64,000 nucleotides of DNA from Absidia repens (taxonomy: Eukaryota; Mucoromycota; Mucoromycetes; Mucorales; Cunninghamellaceae). The DNA is taken from NCBI GenBank assembly GCA_002105175.1, contig MCGE01000036.1, positions 186,001-250,000 on the forward strand. The letters are read 5' to 3'. Under the pieces are notes generated by a model. The model had not been told where the DNA came from and made no database searches. It was given only the letters and a program-made list of their open reading frames with translations. The position numbers were made by a program, and so were the translations under genes. The first letter of the stretch is position 1. Each line of letters begins with the position of its first letter. Shown one piece after another: positions 1 to 11,850 of the stretch.

Positions 1-708
1 GATGGAGGGGAGTCGTGTGGCCGCACGTCGTTGGGCGTTGTCAAGGTGATGCGGCGCTAGTCCATCGGTCACGTACTTGTCTAATGCTGTTGATTTCTGT
101 ATTAAATAGGACGTCGTCATCGTTGTCGTCGTCATATTTTTTGAAACATCCTTGGTGGTGGTAGTGGCATGATGAGAGGAGGAGGAGGAGGAGGAGGGAT
201 CATCATAAACAAGGGTGGAGAAAACGTTCATAGCGATACCATGACAGTCCTTAAAAAGCAGGGATTTAAGCTGCCGACAATGATGCCCCAGTTGGATGAT
301 TGACAGTTCGGTGATACCACAGGATGCCACACGGAGGGAGCGCAAGTTGGGACAATGGCGTGGAAGGTGTTGGAAGCTTTTATCGGTGATATCTTGGCAT
401 GCTCTTAGAGTGAGGGATTCCAAATGAATCAAGTGTTTCATCAAGAGCAGTAATATGGTATCGGTCACTGTCGTGGTGAAGGTGAGATGGCGTATGTATC
501 CACCCACGTTGCAAGGTGATTCAAGTGTCATGGCAGTGAACTTTTTGAGATTGACGCTTCTGTGTATACGGAGTGATCTCCATCGCAAAGGCATGGTTGC
601 TATATACCAGTGTTTGTTGATGTGGGCGCAAGTGTGAATATCCCAACTCGATAGATGCTGCATAATGAGTAATACTATTTCTGTTGGAAGCTGGCCAAGA
701 TTATCCAT
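1..708 (-). CDS. F-box/LRR protein, 3' end cut by window edge
   Basis: The frame is open from an ATG at 706-708 to the left edge (236 codons, no stop seen), so the C-terminus is missing. The first residues after Met (DNLGQLPTEIVLLIMQHLSS, then WDIHTCAHINKHW) form an F-box: LPxEI, two hydrophobic helices, then a conserved NKHW. Leucine-rich repeat-like strands follow (LESLTLRACQDITDKSF, LRSLRVASCGITELS). F-box proteins usually link LRR-bound substrates to an SCF (Skp1-cullin) ubiquitin ligase; that role is inferred from the fold. The motif GGYIRHLTF matches GYYIREIEF and GHYIRHLDL in the F-box proteins at 19.8, 33.6 and 40.8 kb, so this is one family. A Ser/Thr-rich low-complexity stretch lies near residues 160-190. 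An ATG at 663 also exists, but it would remove the F-box. Confidence 0.8.
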   Translation of the reverse strand, partial: MDNLGQLPTEIVLLIMQHLSSWDIHTCAHINKHWYIATMPLRWRSLRIHRSVNLKKFTAMTLESPCNVGGYIRHLTFTTTVTDTILLLLMKHLIHLESLTLRACQDITDKSFQHLPRHCPNLRSLRVASCGITELSIIQLGHHCRQLKSLLFKDCHGIAMNVFSTLVYDDPSSSSSSSHHATTTTKDVSKNMTTTTMTTSYLIQKSTALDKYVTDGLAPHHLDNAQRRAATRLPSI

Positions 709-911
709 TGTAAAAGCGAAGGAAAAGATAAAGACCAAAAAGAAAAACAAAAAATGGGGAGCGCCCACTATCAAGTCCCATCATAACGCGCATTGTCACA
801 CATGCACTGTACAGTACAAACATCGTCGTCATCATCATCAGCATCATCATCATCATTCATGGCTTCATCCATGGATCGGACTGTATATGCTGTCTGTACA
901 GTGTTGTTACA
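709..911. other. Upstream spacer of the F-box gene
   Basis: This short spacer lies between the minus-strand F-box start and the mobile element. It contains a run of CAT/CATCAT trinucleotides near 830-860 and a GTACAGT-rich patch. I see no gene here. Confidence 0.4.
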
Positions 912-919
912 AATAAAAA
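912..919. repeat. 8-bp target-site duplication, left (AATAAAAA)
   Basis: Identical to 2045-2052 on the other side of the element. Confidence 0.85.
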
Positions 920-2044
920 GGGAATTGCTCCATTTCAGAGGATTTTTCAGAGACCGTCCCATACCGCCTTTATTGTATCGCCGGTAATTAGCAATTTAAA
1001 CAAGCTTTGTGACATTAGCAATAAAAAAGAAATTGACACTTACTTCTTTACCTCTTTTTACCATATTGTTTGGTGCGCTATTGTTTCTATTTGTTATGAC
1101 TAGTCATCTTGCAATTGGAGAAATCTATCTTTATCAAGGAGTATGGACCAGGATGTAAAGCATTGACCCTCTCGTTGAAGACTTATTTTACCGAATAAAC
1201 GTATTGCTATGCAACACTACTTCTGACTGTATCCGATAATATGAACAGCAACGACAACGATGATCAACGCAATTATTTTCTAGAAATTATAAGTAAGGAC
1301 AGTATCATAGAACAAGATTACATGATTTATGGTCGGATCATGGCTATGGAACCTACTAGTTGGCATTTTTAAACGATCATGTAAATTGGCGACAAAATTT
1401 ACAAAGTAGTTGATAGGCATAAAAGGATGGTCGATTTGTAATTTTTCAGTTTGGATGGGAAAATGACAAACAGCATATATGCTTCCGTTTTTTCAGCAGA
1501 TTGACTCACCTGAGCAGTACCAATTATCAGGACTCTCAAAACGTCTATTGAAAGATCTGTCAAAAAAACCATTATAGTCACCACCGACTACATTGGAATC
1601 GCCAATTGAAACATAAAATTTGCCATCAGTTCCACTGCCTCCTCCTTCAGTATCGAATTTAGCACTATCACCAACTACACCTTTACTAGTAACCCATCTT
1701 TATCAAAAAGCAACACCACCACTAACAACCACTAAGACAAAAACGATCATCAAGCACTATTGCCAAAAAGTCGTTCATGAGGAAAATATATGCCAAACAA
1801 ATTTCATTCCAAAACGAATGATAATCATGATTTTTATTTTTATTTTTTCAAAGCATTACTGTATTGAATAGACAAAGCCAATTTTTTATATCACTAATGC
1901 CACAAAGCTGGTTTAGTCTGATAGTTATCGGCGATACAATAAAGGTGGTACGGGACGGTCTCTGAAATTCCTCTGAAATTCCTCTGAAATTCCTCTGAAA
2001 ATCCCCTAAAGCCTCTGAAAATCCTCTGAAATGGAGCAATTCCC
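920..2044. mobile_element. Non-autonomous inverted-repeat DNA transposon (copy 1)
   Basis: The element begins GGGAATTGCTCCATTTCAG and ends with its reverse complement, CTGAAATGGAGCAATTCCC. The ends continue as longer imperfect inverted repeats of about 100-150 bp that include GACCGTCCC and a TTTATTGTATCGCCG block. The flanking 8 bp are identical: AATAAAAA at 912-919 and at 2045-2052, a perfect target-site duplication. An 8-bp duplication is typical of hAT, P or Merlin-type transposons. Each end carries sub-terminal repeats of a CTCTGAAATT/CAGAGGATTTT unit. No transposase ORF is present, so it must be moved in trans. The interior is Thr/Val-codon-rich low-complexity DNA similar, in the opposite orientation, to the second copy at 21.9 kb. 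Confidence 0.85.
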
Positions 2045-2052
2045 AATAAAAA
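2045..2052. repeat. 8-bp target-site duplication, right (AATAAAAA)
   Basis: Identical to 912-919 on the other side of the element. Confidence 0.85.
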
Positions 2053-3141
2053 CCCAAATCAAGACTAGTTTAATGAATTGAATTTGTGGCAACTGTCGCC
2101 CTTTTTTGATTTTCACTTGTCGCCAAATCAAGGGGTCAAAGAAAAATATCAAGTCCAGTACGGCTGTTCTATATAAGATACAACGGGAGAGACAGCTATA
2201 AAATGACCATATAAAAGCACCATCTGTAGTAAGAATGATTGTAAATAAGGCGTGACTTTATTCAGTGTGATGTAATTGTTCAAAGGGAGTAAATTGTATG
2301 GCTTGCAGTATGTTTCGGGATGGTAGCCATAAAGGGTAATGCGTAGTAATGAAGGAAAATAAACTAGAGTCGATGGGAGTTGTACCCTTGATATGGGTAA
2401 TTACCTTAATCCAATTATTGTCTCCAGTGTTATGAAAGTACCGTATCTACCGATGTCATGAACATATATGTGCTGTTTATATTCGTCAATAAAGATCTTT
2501 TGAAAACAACCTACTGTCTTCGTCTCTCCAGTACCTCTTTTTCTTCAGCGATCTGTGTCTGAATGGAATAATTTATTCATATCAGCTACTGAGACCATAT
2601 TCTATGAAATCGACCATTCCACCTATTATCAAATTTTTTCCTCACATATTTATTGATGAAAAGCAGCTTCGCCAGAGTTCATGCAGCTCACTGATATTTC
2701 AGGGACAGCGCAAAACACCGCAGGTCATTAACTGCTGACAACCAAAATGAAATTGAAGTGAGGGACAGATTTCCATTTTAATACTATAGAAGATCCTAAC
2801 CATAAATGAATGTGGATGTGGGAGAGAGAACAGAAATCAAGGGGAATGATATACACTGATGCAAAAAGGTGGGATCTGACGTTCAGTTCAAGTTCATTTG
2901 AACCATCTAACTTTATTTGTATAATCAATAACGATAACAAAATGATATGATAATAATAAAACTAAAGTATGCTACTAAACTAATCAAATTTCTGCTCAAG
3001 AGCACGAATATAATGTTTGGGGAATTCTATATTTAACAAATAAGTGTAATGCCTAGAGACACCACGAAAATGAAGACAGGGAGATCATGTGAATATCAAT
3101 GTTTTTTTCATTTCTACATCCACTCGTGTGTTTATGTGTCC
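2053..3141. other. Intergenic, no gene recognised
   Basis: AT-rich spacer with AATAAA-like signals around 2490 and many stops in all frames. I could not support any gene or known repeat. Part of it is probably the 3' flank of the adenylate-kinase-family gene on the minus strand. Confidence 0.4.
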
Positions 3142-5075
3142 TTACGTTTCTAGTTCAATTTTGCCAGTTTCAAGATCAAACCGTGCAGGTACATCATGAA
3201 CGCGCTGATCAAAATTGATAAAGTAGCCACGTTCACTCATGATATCCATCACCATATCTACAAAATGGGGATTTGCTAATCGTTTATCTTCCCTATAAGA
3301 TTGAGTTTAATATGTTATGTATGGTAGCAGCATCAAGGTATTCACTTACGATCTGAAGTTGGCGTGACCACTAATGGAATGACGGTTGACCAATGGCATG
3401 ACTTGTGTATCAATAAATTGGATCACTTGGGCTAACAAGTTGGGTTCAGTTTGTTGATAATGCTCCAATCGGTTAATCAGATCCTATGTTTTTTTACGTG
3501 AGTTGTTTGGTCATCATTGGGGTTTTTTTTTTTTTTTTTTTTTTTCATAACAGTACCTGTCTTGCATGAATGCCGATTTGCGTGGCGACAGGGATATGTG
3601 AGATGGAATCAAATGTTTCACTATCAAGTTCCAGAGACGATTGGTATTCAAATTCCTTGAGGATGATTTGCATCACTTCCTTAATGGTTCCTGTGGCATT
3701 AATCAAATCTAAATCAAAAGAAAAACATGAGTTTTTTCGAGTGGAATGTTTTTTTTTTTTTTTCTACTTCTGTCAACTTACGAAAGGGAAACATTTTTGA
3801 TAGTTTTAAAAGAGACCCATAATGTGCCTTGAAGATGGAATATCGTTCACGAATCAACTAAAAAAAAAAAAAAAAAAGATGGGTGGGTGAGTAAAGTCCG
3901 TGTTTCAATCTCTAGAGGGAAGAAAGTGCTTACCGTTTCATTGTTATCTGTAACCCGTTCTTCCCAAAATACCCCTTGCCCTGATTTCTTGACTTGCGAA
4001 TTATGTTCACGAATCATCCTTCCGCGTGCCAATTGTCGTTGAACCGATATTTCTTCATCCACATACAACACTGAGATCCGAAATACAGGGCGCCTAAATC
4101 CACCCAAAAGAAAAAAAAAAAAAGAACAATAAGAATTCCATCTCGTCTTGTTTTCTTACAAGTGAAAGCACTTACGGAAACTGGTCACGCAACGCTGTAT
4201 CCCAAAATTCACGTCGTAAATCGATCATTTTATCATGTAGCATTTTGAGTGCTTCGACTTGAATATCTGTTCGTGGAAACCCATCAATCAATACACCCAC
4301 TGTAGGATCCCCTTGTAGCATGGCATGTAAGATAAGTTCCATCACATAACGATCCGAGATCATCTGACCTTGGTTGATGAGGGTTTTGCATTCAGGCGTT
4401 TGTAGCAGTTGCGATACCGAAATGGGTGGATTGGTGATGCCTCGTGCACGTAATATGGATGGTGTGTGAGTTCCCTTGCCCGATCTATTCATTAAAGAAA
4501 AGAAAAAAATAATCAAGCCAAATAAATAAAAAAGAGTGTGGTGAGCGATGAAATATATATATATATATATCTATGTAACTTACCCAGGGGCACCCATCAA
4601 AAAAATGAATTCCCGTGGTAAATGAATATTTTCTCGGCCGTAATGATCTTCAATGTTTTTCCATGCTTGGTTGAATATCAACTTGGCATCTTTGATTTCA
4701 GTCGCCCTAAAGATATATGTGGCAGGTCAGAAAACCATATATAAAAAGTAGACAATAACATGTTATGTAAGGAAACCGAAGGTCATCCTTTTTTACCTTT
4801 CATGATGGTCGGCATGATGGGTATTGGCTCGAGAGATGGATGGTACTATTGAAAAAGAAGAAGAACCAAATAAGATGAAGGGTCGACAGTGAGGTTGAGT
4901 GAGGTTGTTTCTTACCCGTTTGTTCAGCGGTGGCATATCGATAAGCGCTAGAGCATGTCAAACCTCGAACTAAAGAAGGTTGATAAAGTCGAAGGTGTCT
5001 TTGAAATACAGATGATGATGTTAAAGATAAAAGTCGTCTGTTCTTCAAAGTAGATGAACACAACCGAGATGCCAT
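3142..5075 (-). CDS. Adenylate kinase-family protein, probably mitochondrial
   Basis: Nine exons join into an uninterrupted 437-codon frame: 5075-4916, 4845-4797, 4706-4584, 4484-4176, 4093-3934, 3857-3782, 3708-3557, 3483-3350, 3292-3142. All introns are GT-AG. The first about 50 residues are rich in Arg/Ser/Leu without acids, as expected for a mitochondrial presequence. A P-loop (GAPGSGKGT, Lys114) is split by intron 3, and the NMP-kinase signature GFPRT follows. A nucleoside-monophosphate kinase C-terminal motif (HLINATGTIKEV) comes later. Adenylate kinases interconvert ATP+AMP and 2 ADP. The AMP-site TGD seen in classical enzymes is replaced by SVSQLL, and about 130 residues follow the kinase core, so the exact substrate is uncertain. 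The C-terminal extension is unfamiliar to me. Confidence 0.85.
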
Positions 5076-6309
5076 GGTGAAATAGTAACAATAAAAAAAA
5101 AAGGGGGGGGAGTGGGGTGGAGAGAGAATGAAAAAATGGGAAGAAAAATGAAAAAATTCAGGCTAAATGGAATCGGTGATCAAAATGGCAATCGTTCATT
5201 TCCCATTCAACTTCGCCTGGGGATTGGATGCCTCTCTATGCCCCGCACTTACTCTCCCTAAAATTAAAATGGCGGAGTGTGAATCACTGCCCATTGTTAC
5301 GGATCATCACTTCCAATCCCCCCCCCTAGATTTGAACTACTACCATACAGTACAGTACTGTACAGTGCTTTCTATTCTCCTATTGATATTGAAATAGACA
5401 TATGTGTGCACAATGTAATCATCGAAAAAGTGATTCAACTGCATTTTACCAGTGACATGCTCACCAACACGCGGATGTCATTCAGAACAGACATGACCTA
5501 TTTTTAGAGACTAGCTGGTGGACCTTTCTCTTCCATCAAATTAATGTGGTCTAGCTTGTCGTCTTTTTCTATTTATTTATAATCACTGTATTCATATAAA
5601 AATCAAAATAGGATGCAGTTCAGTAAGAAACGTAGAAAAATGGGGTACCTTTATGTTATGCACCTGGCAAGATAAGATATTTAACCACGTGATACGATAA
5701 TCAGGAACAAAGGTACGAGGTTAGGGTATATATATATATATATCATCGCCTTAGGTATTTGGGAGTTGATCGGTTTTGGCTTAGCAGACGAGAAATTCCA
5801 ATCCAACACAGACACAAAAGAAACAAGAATAATGTGATGCGGGTAAACTAAATATGTACCTTTCAGTACACATCATTCATGCAAACATTGCTGCTTTCAT
5901 TTTTTTTTTTTTATGCGTGATTCAATGTCATTTCACCATGCATCTGCCACTAAAACCATTCACGAAATGCCCTCCCCCTTTTACAGCCCTATATTTAGAA
6001 ACTCAGTACAGTACATATAGTATAGATGGGGACCGCTAAGCATGACGACTGATCCATGTTCTCTCATACCAACTCTTTCCTTTTCCCTAAAAATAGAGAG
6101 TATACCATTCTACAGTGAAGTTGTAAATTATTTTACATTGAACAGGTGGGCTAAATTAGGCTGAATTGCATTGTCCCCATCTTTTGTATAAAATTCGTCA
6201 AGTGAGGAGATCAGTCATGCTGTTCGACGTTAAATGGTTTTGATTACCTTCCTTAGATGTGAACCTTCATTTTGATGCTATTGTAAGGTGTTGATTGCTG
6301 TATAAAAAA

Positions 6310-6700
6310 AAAGGTAGAAGGTTAGTTTTTTTAAAGCAAAAAAATCCTCACGAGACCAACCTCCCCGCAAAAGTAACCATTTTAAATTCCGCGTATGTGA
6401 TTTTTTTATTTTTGCTCAACCTTTTTTTTTGTTGTCAAATCTTTCTTTCCATCTCTCTTTTTCCTTCACCATTGCGATCTCTATGATGTTATGATGGACT
6501 TTGATTAGTGTCAGGACTAGTTTAGAAAGGGTTTCAGCTCAGGGATAACAAGATGCATGGGGAAACCCTGTCATTTTGGATTCTCGATTTGGGCACCCAC
6601 TATTAGATGACTTTGTGTGTGTGTTCTTTATTGGCTTTAGTTTAGTGTCAGTTTGTCCGTAGTTTGTATGCACATCTGAATAAAATATGCTTTACTTTAA
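6310..6700 (+). repeat. SINE-like dispersed repeat, copy 1
   Basis: This copy contains the family core CAGGGATAACAAGATGCATG followed by GGGGAAACCCT and a CATTTTGGATTC block. It then runs through a TAGTTTAGTGTCAG region to a 3' end AATAAAATATGCTTTA. The same order of blocks, in inverted orientation, occurs at 11.1, 32.6, 39.7, 42.7, 55.1 and 63.5 kb, and in the same orientation at 35.9 kb. Boundaries are approximate. Confidence 0.6.
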
Positions 6701-7625
6701 CGTGCTCCAATGAAACGACATGCTTAGTTTCTTTCTCTCATGTTTACGACAAAAGATTCCTTTGTACATCCGCTTCCCCTCCCCCCATTTAGATTAGTGT
6801 TGACCATTGTTTATATTTCATTAAAAAAATTATATATGTACAGTCTTTCTCAGGTCTAGCACAGTATATATTAGCTCCCATTTCACAAGCGTTTTCTTTT
6901 CCTTTTTTTAGATTAGTTTTGACCATTTCATCAGATCTCACTTTAGTCATCCTCATTGTTCGTCCAATAGATCCTTCCATTAAATCCCCCCTCCTTGCCC
7001 ATGGCACCTATAAAATATTTGACAATTTTAGGCCACTTGATATGACTTTGCGATACTATTTCCTCTGATGTACTGTATAGTACTGTACTATTCATATCTA
7101 AGCAACCTAGGCTGTGTTGCCAGAGTCCCCCCTCGACTACACTGGACATACTCCAAATATATATTCCCAAACCAGTTTATTTTTCATTTTGATATATTTT
7201 TACCTGTGGTGTAGAGAGCGAGAGCGAGAGGAAGAGGCAGCACACTGAAGTCAGTCGACGTCTCAAGGTGTGTCACCTATGTACGCACGTGCAACCTTCA
7301 TAAAGCCAGGGTGAGGGGACGGGGAGTGGTTGCCTTGCATATAAAAAATACCCCGTCCCGCTCGCGCTTTTTCCTGACAACCAGGTGGAGTCTTTTCTCT
7401 TTTTTTATGGCTTTGCTGGAGATGGCTCAACTCCCTCCGTAAACTACCCTTTTAAATACGATGAGCACACTGCATTTATTTTATCGGCGAGCTAACCGAA
7501 ACCCTTACGACCACCGGTACCGGGAGAGAATTTATCCCCCCACCCAGTTAGACAGTATACCCCTTTTGATACCATTTATGTCAAAAAAAATAAAAATAAG
7601 AAATAAAAAAAAGAGTAATCCTAGA

Positions 7626-7790
7626 CCATTCTATTGTGTGTCATGAATAGCTCGTGAACCGTCGATATTTACAGTGATTTATATTAGATGAGTTGAGTTT
7701 TATACTACATTTTAAGGATAAAAAGGCCATAATTTTCAAGCACCGTCCCACACACATTGGCGGAATCTCGGTCTTACCAAAAAAAAAAAA
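7626..7790 (+). repeat. Direct repeat A upstream of the ABC1 kinase gene
   Basis: The segment runs from CCATTCTATTGTGTGTCAT through CTCGTGAACCGTCGATAT, a CATTTTAAGG block and CAAGCACCGTCCCA to TCTCGGTCTTACCAAAA. It recurs about 200 bp downstream. Confidence 0.7.
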
Positions 7791-7827
7791 CCAACCCAAC
7801 AACAAAAAAAAACTTGTAGTACTACTC

Positions 7828-8010
7828 AATTCCATTGTGTGTCATCCATACCTCGTGAACCGTCGATATCCACAATAATTCATAACTGTATTGAGTGGAG
7901 TTTTACTCCATTTTAAGGGTAAAAAAAAAAAAAAAACCTCTTTTTTCTTTCTTCCAACGATTCAAGCACCGTCCCATTGGTATTTGCGGAGTCTCGGTTT
8001 TACCAAAAAA
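7828..8010 (+). repeat. Direct repeat B upstream of the ABC1 kinase gene
   Basis: Second copy of the 7626-7790 segment, diverged and lengthened by an A-tract. The conserved blocks CTCGTGAACCGTCGATAT and AAGCACCGTCCCA are intact. It ends about 260 bp before the start codon. Confidence 0.7.
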
Positions 8011-8134
8011 GAAGGCCACGCACCATCATCCCCCTTTTCGACGTTTAGCTTCCATTCTCCCTCTCTCTCTTTTTTTTTTTTTTTTTATTCATTCATTCAC
8101 TTCGTCTTACAACGCTCTTTACAGTCTCTTGCAT

Positions 8135-8159
8135 ACACACACACACACACACACACACA
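8135..8159. repeat. (AC)n microsatellite
   Basis: Uninterrupted dinucleotide run of about 25 bp in the 5' flank of the next gene. Confidence 0.9.
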
Positions 8160-8271
8160 TACTCAATAGACACGTACGTTCTTCTTTTTCTTATACACAT
8201 TATTATTATTTTTGCACCCTCCCACCACACTTCCACACGACGTTTATATATATATATAAATATATGCCAAG

Positions 8272-10365
8272 ATGATCCTGACAAGATTAGTGCAACGTAT
8301 CCCACGACGGACACGGTGGCTGACATGCGGCACGGTAGCAGGCTTGTACGGCGGGTACGTATGGGATGATCACACCGAGGCGAAACTGGTGCAACGGAAT
8401 CTACGGACGTTTTACCATGGCATGGCATTGGCGGTGGATTACAAATGGCATGGTGGGCAGATGGAGACCATCAATGCATTACATGAACGTGTGGCGAATC
8501 GGATATTTGATGTGTTTGAACGGAATGGGGGGCTGTATATCAAGATGGGCCAAGTCATTGCAGCGCAATCGGCGGTGTTACCAGCGGCATATCAGCGACG
8601 CGCACGTACCTTGTTGGATGCCGCGCCAGCCGTGCCCTTGGCGTCGATTGAACGTGTGTTTTTGGAAGAATACGGTGCATTACCCAACGATGTGTTTGCT
8701 TGGTTTGATCCACACCCTATTGCTTCCGCCTCCATTGCCCAAGTCCATCGCGCCCGATTGAAAGACACGGGTGAATGGGTCGCTGTGAAAATTCAAAAAC
8801 CTGCCGTGCAGCGTCAACTGGGTTGGGATCTGTATGCTTTACGTGCACTTTTACATATGTATGAATACCTGTTTGAATTACCCCTGACGTTTGCCGCGGA
8901 TTATATTGAAATGCATATTCGAAAAGAAGTCGATTTTGAAAATGAAGCAAGGTAAAAAAAAGCAAAAAGTACGTGCATGGGGGGCTCCATGATGAGGAAA
9001 AAAAGAGAGGACTGACGGACGGATGGATTTCTTTTTTTGGATGTAGGAATGGACAAAGGGCATGGGACCATTTATCCCAGGTATCAGATCTGAAAGACAA
9101 GGTGTATATTCCGAAAATCTATCCCGAGATCAGCACGCGACGGGTTCTTGTGTGTGAATGGATCGACCAGGCTGTCCAACTGACGGATCGCGAGAAAATC
9201 ACCGACATGGGATTGGATTACAAGGAAGCAATGAAGATTTCTATTGAAGCATTTGCAAGTCAAATCTTTCTTAGTGGGTTTGTCCATGGTAAAAAAAAAG
9301 CTAGATAGACGGAACAACAGAGTCGGTGACTCAATTCTCTTTTTTTTTTTCATAGGTGATCCTCATGCTGGCAATGTATTAGTGACTCGCCATCCCAAAC
9401 GTCCCAACAAGGTCCGTGTTGTCTTGGTAGACCATGGGCTCTATGTGGAAGAATCGGAAAGGTAAGAAACAGTTCCTTTTTTTTTTGGGAAGCGAACAAG
9501 GATGATACCCGCCCCCACTCATCTTTTTTTTTTTTTATTCTTGAACTAGGTTTCGACAACAATACTGTAAATTATGGCAATCCTTATTCATGCTGGACTT
9601 GAACACAATGAGCGATATCTGTGCCGAATGGGTAAAAAAAAATATTTCATTTTTTTTTTTTTAAAAAAAAAAAACAATAACAAGGGAAGTGTAACCCTCC
9701 AGCCCAAAAGGTATACTCACACGGTTGTTGTTTATGGATTAGGGTATTCACGATGTCGACATGTTTGCCTCGATTACTTTACAGAAACCGTTTGTGGCGG
9801 ATAAACCGGTCCAACAAAGCGCCACGCTCAAGGATATTTATGAATTTCAAAGTGGCATCAAGGCACGACTAAAACATTTTTTGGAAGACCAAGCGCAATT
9901 TCCACGTGAATTGATCTTCTTATTACGTAACATGGAAATCGTGCGTGGCAACAACAAGATGGTCGGGTCACCGGTCAATCGATTGAACATCATGGCATCA
10001 TGGGCTGTTCGTGGACTCGATGAACATGATCATCATCATGGGTTACAAGGGTTATGGCGACGGTTTGTGTTTCGTTTCACCTTGTGTATGATGAGTATCA
10101 GTTTCTGGTTGATCCAACTTCGACAGCAAACATCAAAGCTTTTGTTTGGTACTACCGTCCATGGGTTTGAAGATCTGGTGGATGATCGGATGAAAGAGCA
10201 GGTAAATAAAAAAATAAAAAGTAAGAGCCAGGATGGGTGAGTGGGTGGGGATGATGATGAAGAGTGGCCAGTGTGGGTTTGAAAAAAAAGGCACTCACAT
10301 TCTTTTTATGGTAGATGTATTTGCAATATGGGATTCAAATCGATGAAAACGTGTTTGATGCTTAG
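8272..10365 (+). CDS. ABC1/UbiB-family atypical kinase, ADCK1-like (mitochondrial)
   Basis: Six exons give a 539-residue protein: 8272-8951, 9047-9288, 9356-9461, 9550-9631, 9743-10201, 10315-10365. Family marks are clear: the KxGQ motif (GLYIKMGQ, residues 91-94), the Ala-rich loop equivalent (ASASIAQVH, from about 151), the ATP-site Lys (VAVKIQKP, about Lys173) and the metal-binding motif GDPHAGN (308-314) formed across intron 2. A basic, Arg-rich N-terminus followed by a short hydrophobic Gly-rich segment (residues 15-30) suggests mitochondrial import and membrane anchoring. Relatives are ADCK1 of animals and Mcp2 of yeast, linked to mitochondrial lipid homeostasis. The assignment to ADCK1 rather than the Coq8 branch rests on the overall look and the lack of a KxGQxx(S/T) helix identical to Coq8, so it is an inference. 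Confidence 0.88.
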
Positions 10366-11850
10366 ATTTTTAGAAAGTTCACCTTAGAATAGACTCATTT
10401 ATTTATACGTACAATTAATAAAACCCATCTCTCTTTTATTTTTATGCTTACAACAATACTGTCTTTCTCCAGGTCTACCTGCATGATGGACGGGGATTCA
10501 ACTTGGTTTTATGCCGATCTTTTTTTTATGTTGCGATGAGAAGGGCGGGGAGGGGTTGGGACTGAGATGAAGAACAGGACGGGAAGCAATGAATATCACT
10601 ATCACAGGAATGTAAAAAACCACTGGTTCAGAAAAAACAGATAGTATGGTGCAGTTTAGTAAGAGAGTAAAGTAAAACCCCATCGTTGTTGCCTTTTTTT
10701 TTAATAATGTATACTACATGCAAACAATCATAAATAAATAAATGATAACGCAGGATACAGCGGAGGTTTACATTGGTAGCACGGTTCGCCATAGGCTGAT
10801 TCGTATCATTGGTGAAGGAAGAAAAATTGGCCCTGGTTTATAAGGATCAGAACACTGAACTAAAGAGACCTTTTTTATAAAATGGGAAGGGGGAGGGTGT
10901 CAATAGTACTATGAAAATTATGAGAAATACTTAAGTTGACCGCCATGTTTCTTTGTTTTTTTGAGGCACAAGAATGGTCAACAACACTCATCAAAAGAGA
11001 TGATGGTAACAAAACAAAGGATATATTACACACCCAATACATGAGAGAGAGACGATTGGGACATTTTTCATTTAGAGAAAATAAAAGTGACATGCTTTAT
11101 TCAATATATATATATATATATATATATTATATTCAGACTTTGGGCAAACTAAGACTAAACTAAGCTAATGAAGATTCCGAAAAGCCAACAAATGGAGGGT
11201 TCCAGATCCTAGATCCAAAATGAAAGGGTTTCCCCATGCATCTTGTAAATCCCTTTCTGAAAACGCTTCTAAACTAGACCTGTCGCTAATCTAAGTCCAT
11301 CAAAACCTCGAAAAGTTGAATGGTGAAGAAAAGAAAAAGAAAAAGAGAGGCGGCAAACGAAAAATGGGAGGAAATAAATATCCACGTGGGCGGGGTTTCA
11401 AGGGCTTTTTTTGCTGCTGTTGGTTTTCAAGGCTTGATTTTTTTTTATACAATTAAAAGAGACAAAAACCACGTACCTTTGCTCCGTTTGATATTCACCA
11501 TTATATTACGTGGTCTAACGTCAAGTAATGCATTATACTGTTTATAAACCTTTTGCATTTTCCGTGAAGCTTATTTTTGTTTGCTTTTTTGCGCTGAACT
11601 GCACCATAAGAAAAGGGGCTGATAATTTTATTTTTGAAACTGGATATAATAAATAAATAGCTAGATAAATAATAATAATAAATAGATGGATAAAGATAGA
11701 TAGATATATATATAAGAGGAAAGCGGAGAGTGGGATGAATTTTATACAAAAAAAAAAGGGGAGAGGCCAGGGGTATAACTATATAAGGGGGGACTAGAAG
11801 GGGGATAAAAAAAATATACATATACAAAAAAAAAAGCCATTTTTCAAATA
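10366..11850. other. Spacer between two convergent genes
   Basis: It contains the 3' flank of the ABC1 kinase gene (AATAAA near 10418), a SINE-like repeat (about 11085-11420) and an (AT)n run near 11105-11130. No gene is supported. Confidence 0.5.
11085..11420 (-). repeat. SINE-like dispersed repeat, copy 2
   Basis: Read on the minus strand, it starts near a B-box-like head (CCTTGAAACCCCGCCCACG). It passes through an A/T-rich spacer and the core CATGGGGAAACCCTTTCATT, and ends AATAAAGCATGTCAC. The block order is the same as in the other copies. Confidence 0.6.

Larger units (their letters stand above)
5076..8271. other. 3.2-kb spacer, no gene; contains a SINE and a direct repeat
   Basis: Only short, poly-T-driven frames exist here. 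It holds a plus-strand SINE-like repeat (about 6310-6700), a two-copy direct repeat (7626-8010), an (AC)n tract at 8135-8159 and a TATA-like run (TATATATATATAAATATA) just before the 8272 start. Confidence 0.5.

Noticed and set aside
919..2046. Long terminal repeats of a retrotransposon
   Set aside because: The ends are inverted, not direct, the target duplication is 8 bp rather than 4-6, and no gag/pol is seen.
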